Shown here in pieces: positions 1 to 5,587 of a stretch of 6,964 nucleotides of DNA. Source of the stretch: Pseudomonadota bacterium (lineage in GTDB: Bacteria; Pseudomonadota; Alphaproteobacteria; UBA8366; JADFVY01); NCBI GenBank assembly GCA_015222795.1, contig JADFVY010000393.1, positions 1 through 6,964 of the forward strand, given 5' to 3'. Below the pieces are notes generated by a model. That model was not told the DNA's origin and searched no databases. It worked only from the letters and a program-made list of their open reading frames with translations. The translations under genes were made by a program, and so were the position numbers. Every line of letters starts with the position of its first letter. Within the stretch, counting starts at the first letter, position 1.

Positions 1-2
1 TC

Positions 3-629
3 GATCAGGCGCTCGAGGCGATGCCGCTGGTGGCGATCCTTCGGGGTGTGGGGCCGGATGAGGCGGTCGAGATCGCACGGCGCCTTGTCGATGAGGGAAT
101 TACCATTGTCGAGGTTCCGCTGAACTCGCCGGCCCCCTTTAAAAGCATCAAGGACATCGCCGAGGCGGTCGGTGACCGGGCGCTGGTCGGCGCGGGTACG
201 GTGCTGACGCCCGAAGACGTATCCCGCGTTATGAACGCCGGCGGGCGGTTGATCGTGATGCCCCATTCCGACCCGGCGGTCATTCGCGCCGCGGTGCAAA
301 AGGGACTACCCGTCGTTCCCGGAGTCATGACCCCGACCGAAGCCTTCGCGGCGCTGGCCAATGGCGCAAGCGCGCTGAAGCTGTTCCCCGGCGAGTTGAT
401 AGGCCCGAAAATCATCAGGGCCCTGATGGCTGTTCTTCCCGAAGGCACGAAAGTGATTCCCACCGGTGGCGTCGATGCCGATAATCTGGCTGACTATTGG
501 GAGGTTGGCGTTTCCGGCGTTGGCGTCGGCGGCGCTCTTTACAAGCCGGGAAAATCCCCTGAACAGATCCAGGCCGACGCAAGGGCGCTTGTTTCGGCCA
601 TACGGAAAGTTTTGAAGCGCGCAAGCTGA
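3..629 (+). CDS. dgoA: 2-dehydro-3-deoxy-6-phosphogalactonate/-gluconate aldolase (5'-partial)
   Basis: This is a cytoplasmic class I aldolase of the KDPG/KDPGal family. It cleaves a 2-keto-3-deoxy-6-phospho sugar acid into pyruvate and glyceraldehyde 3-phosphate. Counting from the Met at base 21, PLVAILRG (2-9) and VEVPLNSP (30-37) closely match E. coli DgoA. The Schiff-base lysine is K120 in ALKLFPGE, and the catalytic glutamate is E31 (DgoA K126 and E37 by alignment from memory). The phosphate-binding parts are GGV (149-151) and GGALYKPG (170-177). The frame is open to the window edge and reads DQALEA before that Met, which resembles the usual family N-terminus. The true start is therefore probably a few codons upstream, and base 21 is probably internal. 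The protein ends at TGA 627-629. DgoA-like N-terminal motifs favour KDPGal over KDPG, but substrate choice is an inference. It is separated by 270 bases from the transporter operon, so it is probably the last gene of an upstream unit. Confidence 0.9.
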   Translation, partial: DQALEAMPLVAILRGVGPDEAVEIARRLVDEGITIVEVPLNSPAPFKSIKDIAEAVGDRALVGAGTVLTPEDVSRVMNAGGRLIVMPHSDPAVIRAAVQKGLPVVPGVMTPTEAFAALANGASALKLFPGELIGPKIIRALMAVLPEGTKVIPTGGVDADNLADYWEVGVSGVGVGGALYKPGKSPEQIQADARALVSAIRKVLKRAS

Positions 630-633
630 TCAC

Positions 634-651
634 CCGATGCCCGGCAATCGG
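634..651 (+). terminator. Weak hairpin after the aldolase gene, possible terminator
   Basis: CCGAT (634-638) pairs with ATCGG (647-651) five bases after the aldolase stop codon. An extra GC/GC pairing inside is possible with one bulged A. The run that follows is AAAATTTC rather than a clean T tract, so intrinsic termination would be weak. It may only be a 3'-end stabilising hairpin. Confidence 0.3.
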
Positions 652-668
652 AAAATTTCAGGTCGCCA

Positions 669-683
669 AATTGTATAACAATT
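669..683. promoter_or_regulatory. Perfect palindrome matching a GntR/FadR-family operator
   Basis: AATTGT (669-674), spacer ATA, ACAATT (678-683) form a perfect 6-bp inverted repeat. Its core TTGTATAACAA fits the TNGTNNNACNA pattern typical of GntR-family regulators of the FadR/FCD branch, which often control sugar-acid and TRAP operons. It lies 217 bases before dctP and just upstream of an AT-rich promoter-like stretch. The regulator itself is not in the window. The palindrome is seen directly; the family of the binding protein is inferred from the pattern. Confidence 0.6.
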
Positions 684-701
684 CAATGATGCACGGCATT
701 T

Positions 702-747
702 TTAACACCAATTGGCTATTGCTATTATTGTATGATGAATATACGAA
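702..747 (+). promoter_or_regulatory. AT-rich promoter-like region for the dctPQM operon
   Basis: This is the most AT-rich stretch of the window and lies between the operator palindrome and dctP. It contains TATGAT (731-736), TATTAT (723-728) and TATACG (740-745) as possible -10 elements, and TTAACA (702-707) as a possible -35. No pair has ideal 16-18 base spacing: TTAACA to TATTAT is 15. The promoter location is therefore likely but the exact hexamers are not fixed. A tandem GCTATT repeat (715-726) lies inside. ATTGTAT (727-733) repeats the left half of the operator (670-676) and overlaps TATGAT. Confidence 0.4.
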
Positions 748-816
748 TCGAGCCGGCGTTGCGCTTGCTCTTCGGGATGACGAATGTTCCCCTGTCGCAA
801 GCAGTTTGCAGCGCCG

Positions 817-865
817 GTCCGGTATGCTAGGCCGGACAGAACACAAGCGGCGCCGCCAGCGCCGC
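817..865 (+). promoter_or_regulatory. Two GC-rich hairpins in the dctP leader
   Basis: GTCCGG (817-822) pairs with CCGGAC (832-837) around a 9-base loop. GCGGCG (847-852) pairs with CGCCGC (860-865) around a 7-base loop, and GCGGCGCCGC (847-856) is itself a palindrome. Both lie in the presumed 5' untranslated leader, the second ending 19 bases before the Shine-Dalgarno sequence. No T tract follows, so these are not typical attenuators. A role in mRNA stability is possible but unproven. Confidence 0.25.
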
Positions 866-884
866 GAGGAAACAACCAGTATTT

Positions 885-890
885 AAGGAG
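885..890 (+). promoter_or_regulatory. Strong ribosome binding site of dctP
   Basis: AAGGAG lies 9 bases before the ATG at 900. It is the clearest Shine-Dalgarno sequence in the window and fixes the dctP start. It is consistent with high expression of the periplasmic receptor compared with the membrane subunits. Confidence 0.75.
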
Positions 891-899
891 AAAGTCCCC

Positions 900-1871
900 A
901 TGAAGCTCCATTCCGCACTCCTGACGGCGGTTTTCGCCGCTATCGCCGTCGTGGCCCCCGCCCAGGCTGCCGAGAAACTGAAATTCGCTCACGTCTACGA
1001 AACAACCGAACCCTATCACGCTCAGGCGCTGTGGGCCGCCGACGAGATCAAGAAGCGCACCGATGGCCGCTATGAAATCGAAGTCTTCCCGGCGTCTTCG
1101 CTGGGCAAGGAAACCGACATCAACCAGGGCCTGTCGCTGGGCACCATCGATATCATCTATACCGGCAACCTGTTCGCCGGCAAATCGTTTGGCCCGCTAT
1201 CGATCGCCGGTGCACCGTTCATGTTCCGGGATCTCGATCACTGGAAAGCCTACGCGAAAAGCGACCTGTTCAAGGAACTGGCCGGCGGCTACAAAGACGC
1301 GACCGGTCATCAGATCATCGCCACGACCTATTATGGCAGCCGCCATGCGACGTCGAACAAGCCGCTTAATACGCCGGCGGACATGAAAGACCTGAAAATC
1401 CGCGTCCCCAATGCGCCGCTCTACATGATGTTCCCGAAAGCGGTTGGCGCCAACCCGACGCCTCTGGCCTTCGCCGAAGTCTATCTGGCGTTGCAGCAGG
1501 GCGTGGTCGACGCGCAGGAAAACCCCCTGCCGACCATCAAGGCCAAGAAGTTCTACGAGGTGCAGAAATACATCAACCTCACCGGCCATATCCGCGACAG
1601 CCTTCTGACCATCGCTGGTGGGCCGTTGTGGAATCGACTGTCCGATGCCGACAAGGCCATTTTCAGTGCCGTATTCGCTGAAGCAGCGGCGCGTGCCAGC
1701 GGCGATATCGAGAATGCTGAGAACAATCTCGCCAGCTGGTTCGAAGAACAGGGCGTGATCGTCAACCGTGTCGACGTAACCCCGTTCCGTAACGCGACCA
1801 TGAAACTGCATAACGGCCCCGACGCCACCTGGTCGAAGAAAACCTACGACCAGCTTCAGGCCATCAAGTAA
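900..1871 (+). CDS. dctP: TRAP transporter periplasmic solute-binding receptor (DctP family)
   Basis: This is the periplasmic receptor of a TRAP transporter. It captures an organic or sugar acid and hands it to the QM membrane pair. The 323-residue length is normal for the family. The N-terminus is a Sec signal peptide: a basic start (MKLH), a hydrophobic core (about 6-19) and a likely cut after AQA at residue 23. Mature features include the family-typical FPASSLGKE (63-71), KIRVPNAPLY (167-175) with R168, the conserved arginine that pairs with the ligand carboxylate, and the ALQQGVVDAQENP signature (197-209). An AAGGAG ribosome binding site supports the ATG start. It is the first gene of the operon and precedes dctQ by a 39-base gap. 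The enzymes downstream suggest a four-carbon sugar acid such as D-threonate or an erythronate as ligand. That is inference from context, since the receptor fold serves many acids. Confidence 0.95.
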   Translation: MKLHSALLTAVFAAIAVVAPAQAAEKLKFAHVYETTEPYHAQALWAADEIKKRTDGRYEIEVFPASSLGKETDINQGLSLGTIDIIYTGNLFAGKSFGPLSIAGAPFMFRDLDHWKAYAKSDLFKELAGGYKDATGHQIIATTYYGSRHATSNKPLNTPADMKDLKIRVPNAPLYMMFPKAVGANPTPLAFAEVYLALQQGVVDAQENPLPTIKAKKFYEVQKYINLTGHIRDSLLTIAGGPLWNRLSDADKAIFSAVFAEAAARASGDIENAENNLASWFEEQGVIVNRVDVTPFRNATMKLHNGPDATWSKKTYDQLQAIK

Positions 1872-1910
1872 AGTTGTGCTTGTCGTAACTGCATGAAGAA
1901 GAGGGCGAAG

Positions 1911-2480
1911 ATGATCGACGCGCCACCCCCGACCAAGACGGAAAGCGAGGTTCTTGAGCCTCACTTTATCGAAGATGTCGAGGTCCGCCTATCGGACTAC
2001 AGCATCGAGGATTACATAGTTCTGGTCATCTTCTGGGCGCTGGCCGTTATCGTCTTCGCCCAATTCTTCAGCCGTTACGTTCTAAACGACTCGATCGCCT
2101 GGACCGAAGAGGTCGCGCGTTATCTGTTGATCATGATCGCCTTTGCGGGTGCGCCGATCGCGGTGCGCAAAAACACCCATATCCATGTCGAGTTCTTCTA
2201 TCGCTTTATCCCCGCTCGCGTCGCCCGCGTCCTGTCCACCGTCGTGGATTTGATCCGAATCGTCTTTTTCGCCTACGCCACATACCTTTCCTACAAGATC
2301 ATCGGCCTCATGGGCGCCCAATATATGACGGCGATCCATGTCTCGATGGGCGTTATCTATGCCTTCGTATTCGCCGGATTCCTGGCCATGACCTTGCGCG
2401 CCGTACAGGTTGCCTGGAAGCACTGGCACCAGGGTTTCAGCGTGCTTGACGAGCGAGCACAGGTGTTGAAGACGTCATGA
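1911..2480 (+). CDS. dctQ: TRAP transporter small permease subunit (DctQ family)
   Basis: This is the small inner-membrane subunit of the TRAP transporter, which partners the large DctM subunit. With the start used here it has 189 residues and four hydrophobic segments (about 35-58, 71-85, 107-132 and 144-166). The DctQ-typical core reads RYVLNDSIAWTEEVARYLL (55-73), followed by APIAVRKNTHIHVEF (81-95). An unusually long acidic, proline-containing N-terminal tail of about 33 residues precedes the first helix. The ATG at 1911 is preferred because AGAGGG lies 5 bases before it. An in-frame ATG at 1893 would add six residues (MKKRAK) but has no visible ribosome binding site. The stop overlaps the dctM start as ATGA (2477-2480), pointing to translational coupling. 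Confidence 0.9.
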   Translation: MIDAPPPTKTESEVLEPHFIEDVEVRLSDYSIEDYIVLVIFWALAVIVFAQFFSRYVLNDSIAWTEEVARYLLIMIAFAGAPIAVRKNTHIHVEFFYRFIPARVARVLSTVVDLIRIVFFAYATYLSYKIIGLMGAQYMTAIHVSMGVIYAFVFAGFLAMTLRAVQVAWKHWHQGFSVLDERAQVLKTS

Positions 2481-3757
2481 GCATCGCGATTTTACTGATT
2501 TCCCTTTTCGGCATGATCATCATCGGGGTTCCCATCGGCATTGCCCTGGCGGGGAGTTCGCTGATCTTCGTTCTGGTCACGGGAAGCGTGCCCGATCTGG
2601 TGGTGGTTCATCGCATGGTCAACGGCGTCGACAGCTTTCCGTTGCTCGCCATCCCCTTTTTCATATTGGCCGGCAACCTGATGAACTCGGCCGGGATCAC
2701 CAACCGCATTTTCGCCTTCGCCACCGCGCTGGTAGGCTGGATGCGCGGCGGTCTGGGGCACGTCAATATCGGGGCCTCGGTACTGTTCGCGGGCATGTCG
2801 GGCGCCGCGGTCGCCGATGCCGGCGGCTTGGGCACAATCGAAATCAAGGCGATGCGGGATGCCGGTTACGATGACGACTTCGCCGTCGCCGTCACCGCGG
2901 CATCGTCGACCATCGGCCCGATCATTCCGCCCAGTTTGCCCATGGTTATTTACGGTGTCATGGCCTCGGCTTCGGTGGGACAGCTATTCGCGGCGGGGTT
3001 CATACCCGGCCTGCTGATGGCGGTGTCGCTGATGGCCATGGTGGCCTGGTACGCGCGCAAGCGTAACTACCCCCGCGATGCGCGCTTCGACGTCAGGCTG
3101 ATCGGCAAGACCTTCGTTCATGCGTTCCTGTCGCTGATGACCCCGGTGATCATCGTCGGCGGCATCCTGACCGGTGTCTTTACGCCGACCGAGGCCGCCA
3201 TCGCCGCCGTCGCCTATGCGCTGGTTCTGGGCCTGTTCGTGTATCGCACACTGAACTGGAGACGCCTGCTTCACGTCAGCATGGAAACGATCGAGACCAC
3301 GGTCATCATCCTGCTGATTGTCGCCGCGGCCTCTATTTTCGCATGGATCCTGACCAGCAACCGCTTTAGCGAACAGTTCGCCGAGCTGCTGCTCACCATT
3401 ACCGAAAACCCGATTTTGATCTTGTTGCTGCTAAATCTCGTGATGCTGGTTGTTGGTTTATTCATGGAAACGGTGGCCGCCATCACCATCCTGGTGCCCG
3501 TTTTGCTGCCAATCGCCATGAAAATCGGCGTGGATCCGGTCCATTTTGGCGTGATCATGGTACTCAACCTGATGATCGGTCTGCTGACGCCGCCGGTGGG
3601 AATGGTGCTTTTTGTGCTGTCGCGTGTCTCCGGTGTTTCATTCGAGCGCTGTTCGGCCGCGACCATGCCGTTCCTCGTTCCGTTGGTGATCGTGCTGATC
3701 ATGATCACCTTCATTCCGCAACTCTCGATGTGGTTGCCGACACTGATCTATCGCTGA
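2477..3757 (+). CDS. dctM: TRAP transporter large permease subunit (DctM family)
   Basis: This is the large inner-membrane subunit that carries the substrate, in known members driven by a sodium gradient. It has 426 residues, the usual DctM length, and is hydrophobic throughout. Family motifs in order are PLLAIPFFILAGNLM (55-69), AGMSGAAVADAGGLG (105-119), SSTIGPIIPPSLPMVIYG (143-160), FTPTEA (235-240), METVAAITILVPVLLP (330-345) and NLMIGLLTPPVGM (364-376). The two proline-rich repeats (around 149-155 and 370-374) are the re-entrant hairpin regions of this fold, related to each other by internal symmetry. The start overlaps the dctQ stop by four bases, and no strong ribosome binding site is seen, consistent with coupled translation. 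A 60-base gap separates it from the dehydrogenase gene. Confidence 0.96.
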   Translation: MSIAILLISLFGMIIIGVPIGIALAGSSLIFVLVTGSVPDLVVVHRMVNGVDSFPLLAIPFFILAGNLMNSAGITNRIFAFATALVGWMRGGLGHVNIGASVLFAGMSGAAVADAGGLGTIEIKAMRDAGYDDDFAVAVTAASSTIGPIIPPSLPMVIYGVMASASVGQLFAAGFIPGLLMAVSLMAMVAWYARKRNYPRDARFDVRLIGKTFVHAFLSLMTPVIIVGGILTGVFTPTEAAIAAVAYALVLGLFVYRTLNWRRLLHVSMETIETTVIILLIVAAASIFAWILTSNRFSEQFAELLLTITENPILILLLLNLVMLVVGLFMETVAAITILVPVLLPIAMKIGVDPVHFGVIMVLNLMIGLLTPPVGMVLFVLSRVSGVSFERCSAATMPFLVPLVIVLIMITFIPQLSMWLPTLIYR

Positions 3758-3817
3758 CCCTTCCCACGCCGCCGCCAGAGCGGATCGCCCCGTTTCGAAC
3801 CCAACCGGATTTACGAT

Positions 3818-4585
3818 ATGCATTTTGACGAATTCAAGAACCGCCCCATTCTGATCACCGGGGCCAGCACCGGCATCGGCGCGGCGCTCGCCCGCGCACT
3901 GGGCGGATTGGGCGCACGGGTGGCCGTGCATTACAATTCCAGCCAGGACGCCGCCGAACAGGTGGGCGAGGATATAGCCAAGGCCGGCGGCGAGGCTTTC
4001 CTGGTCGCGGGCGATGTTTCGACTTCCGAAGCCAACGACGAGATCGTGCGCCGCACGGTCGAAGCGTTCGGCGGACTGCACACGCTGGTCAACAACGCCG
4101 GCGGCATGCTGGGCCGCATCCCGATCGTTGATGTCGATGACGAGCATTACGAGCGAGTCATGGACCTGAACGCACGCTCCGTCCTGCAGGCTTGCCGCGC
4201 CGCCATTCCGGCCATGCGCGAAAGCGGTGGCGGCAACATCATCAACACCACCTCTATCGCGGCGCGTACCGGCGGCGGCGAAGGTGCCGGTTTCTATGGC
4301 GCGTCCAAGGCCTTCGTCAGCACGCTGACCCGTGTCCTGGCAAAGGAACATGCGAAGGAAAATATCCGCGTCAACGGCGTGTCGCCAGGCGTGATCGCCA
4401 CCCCCTTTCATGAGCGTTATTCGAATGACGAGCAACTCGAAGGGGCGCGGCAAAGCATCCCGATGGGCCGTTTGGGCACGGCGGAAGACTGTGTCGGGGC
4501 ATTTCTCTTTCTCGGCTCGGACGCGCTCAGCGGCTACATCACCGGTCAGGTCATCGAGGTCAATGGCGGACAATTGATGCCATGA
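3818..4585 (+). CDS. Classical short-chain dehydrogenase/reductase (SDR), substrate unknown
   Basis: This is a cytoplasmic NAD(P)-dependent oxidoreductase of the classical SDR (FabG-like) family, 255 residues, full length. The Rossmann cofactor motif is TGASTGIG (14-21) and NNAG is at 92-95. The catalytic tetrad is N118, S146, Y160 and K164, within YGASK (160-164). Residues after the second beta strand read HYNSS (38-42) with no acidic residue there, which favours NADP(H) over NAD(H). The C-terminus ends GYITGQVIEVNGG..., as usual for the family. The ATG is preceded by a modest GGA eight bases away. The stop overlaps the pdxA2 start as ATGA (4582-4585). The tight link to the acid-sugar kinase pair suggests that it oxidises, reduces or epimerises a sugar, lactone or sugar acid feeding that pathway. 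Automatic naming as a 3-oxoacyl-ACP reductase would probably mislead in this context. Confidence 0.93.
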   Translation: MHFDEFKNRPILITGASTGIGAALARALGGLGARVAVHYNSSQDAAEQVGEDIAKAGGEAFLVAGDVSTSEANDEIVRRTVEAFGGLHTLVNNAGGMLGRIPIVDVDDEHYERVMDLNARSVLQACRAAIPAMRESGGGNIINTTSIAARTGGGEGAGFYGASKAFVSTLTRVLAKEHAKENIRVNGVSPGVIATPFHERYSNDEQLEGARQSIPMGRLGTAEDCVGAFLFLGSDALSGYITGQVIEVNGGQLMP

Positions 4586-5574
4586 GCGAAACCGCCCCCA
4601 TCGGCATTACCATGGGCGATCCGGCTGGAGTCGGGCCGGAAATAATCTGCAAGTCGCTGGCGGAAATGCGGCCGGACGAACGAGCCGCAACGGTCGTCAT
4701 TGGAGACCTTGTAACGATGGAACGGGCGCGCAAACTGGTCGGCGCGGATTTTTCCTTTACGACAGCCGGGGACGGTGAAGGCGTCAGGCTTATCGACACC
4801 CCCGTAATGAACCGCGATCAGCTAAGGGACGGCCAGGTTTCAGCAGCCGGCGGAGATACGGCCTTCCGCTGCGTGGCGCAAGCGGCGCGGATGGCGATGG
4901 ACGGCGACATCTCGGTTATCGTCACCGCGCCACTGAACAAGGCCGCGCTGCACGTGGCAGGGCACAAGTATGACGGCCATACGGGGATGCTAGCGGCGCT
5001 GACCGGGGCAAAGTCGTCATTCATGCTGCTGGCATCGGAAACTTTGTCGACCATCCATACGTCGACTCATGTCTCGCTCAGGGATGCCACGGAACGCGCC
5101 ACGCCGGAACGGGTGCTGGCGACGATCCGCGCCGGGAACGCTCACCTCAAGGAACTCGGGCTGCCCGCTCCCCGGATCGCCGTTGCCGGCCTTAACCCCC
5201 ATTGTGGCGAGGGCGGAATATTCGGTCGCGAGGAAATCGATTCCATCGAACCGGCCGTCCGCCAGGCGCAGGCCGAGGGGATTGACGTTGTCGGCCCGAT
5301 CCCCGCCGACACGGTATTTTACCGCAGCCACAAAGGCGAATTCGACCTGGTCGTCGCCCAGTATCACGACCAGGGCCATATACCGATCAAGCTGATCGCC
5401 TTCGACACCACCGTCAATATCAGTCTTGGCCTGCCGATCAGGCGAACGTCGGTCGATCATGGCACTGCCTTTGACATTGCCTGGCAGGGCCGCGCGGATC
5501 ACGTCAACATGAATTGCGCAATCGCTTATGCACGGCGGATGATAAAGAGGCCACAATCCACCATAGTCCGTTAG
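4582..5574 (+). CDS. pdxA2: PdxA2-type 4-phospho-D-threonate/erythronate 3-dehydrogenase
   Basis: This is a metal- and NAD-dependent dehydrogenase of the PdxA family, 330 residues, full length. PdxA2 enzymes oxidise C3 of a 4-phospho four-carbon acid; the 3-keto acid decarboxylates to dihydroxyacetone phosphate. Motifs are TMGDPAGVGPEI (10-21), TAPLNK (115-120), DGHTG (131-135), STHVSL (161-166), NPHCGEGG (205-212), GPIPADTVF (238-246), YHDQGHIPIK (261-270) and TSVDHGTAFDIA (289-300). The metal-binding histidines are expected to be H163, H207 and H262. Position 208 is Cys, where the family usually has Ala. Residues 301-303 are WQG, where biosynthetic PdxA usually has GKG or similar. The alternative role, vitamin B6 synthesis (PdxA), is less likely because the gene is fused into an operon with a DUF1537 kinase and a transporter, with no pdxJ or ksgA nearby. 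Translation is probably coupled to the SDR; dtnK starts 13 bases downstream. Confidence 0.93.
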   Translation: MSETAPIGITMGDPAGVGPEIICKSLAEMRPDERAATVVIGDLVTMERARKLVGADFSFTTAGDGEGVRLIDTPVMNRDQLRDGQVSAAGGDTAFRCVAQAARMAMDGDISVIVTAPLNKAALHVAGHKYDGHTGMLAALTGAKSSFMLLASETLSTIHTSTHVSLRDATERATPERVLATIRAGNAHLKELGLPAPRIAVAGLNPHCGEGGIFGREEIDSIEPAVRQAQAEGIDVVGPIPADTVFYRSHKGEFDLVVAQYHDQGHIPIKLIAFDTTVNISLGLPIRRTSVDHGTAFDIAWQGRADHVNMNCAIAYARRMIKRPQSTIVR

Positions 5575-5587
5575 CGGGGCCTACGAT

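Noticed and set aside
669..683. Resemblance to the E. coli lac operator half-sites (AATTGT and ACAATT).
   Set aside because: The half-sites are separated by only 3 bases instead of the longer spacing used by LacI, so a GntR-type site fits better.
712..727. Possible sigma-54 promoter (TTGGCTATTGCTATT).
   Set aside because: The GG and GC elements do not have the required 10-base separation.
671..886. Possible 71-residue + strand reading frame in the gap before dctP, and a 62-residue one on the opposite strand (658-846).
   Set aside because: The + frame starts with TTG inside the operator palindrome and has no ribosome binding site. Both overlap the promoter region, and neither has family-like features.
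1893..1910. Upstream ATG of dctQ giving six additional residues.
   Set aside because: It has no visible Shine-Dalgarno sequence, while the ATG at 1911 has AGAGGG at good distance. It remains possible, so it is noted in the dctQ entry.
3772..3783. Small hairpin CCGC-CAGA-GCGG between dctM and the SDR gene as a terminator.
   Set aside because: The stem is only 4 bp and no T tract follows. The short gap fits a continuous operon.
3638..4573. Long open frame (311 residues) on the - strand opposite dctM and the SDR; a similar one of 255 residues at 1197-1964.
   Set aside because: These are shadows of GC-biased codons in well-supported genes. Their composition (rich in D, R, H, G, A) is typical of antisense frames and shows no motif.
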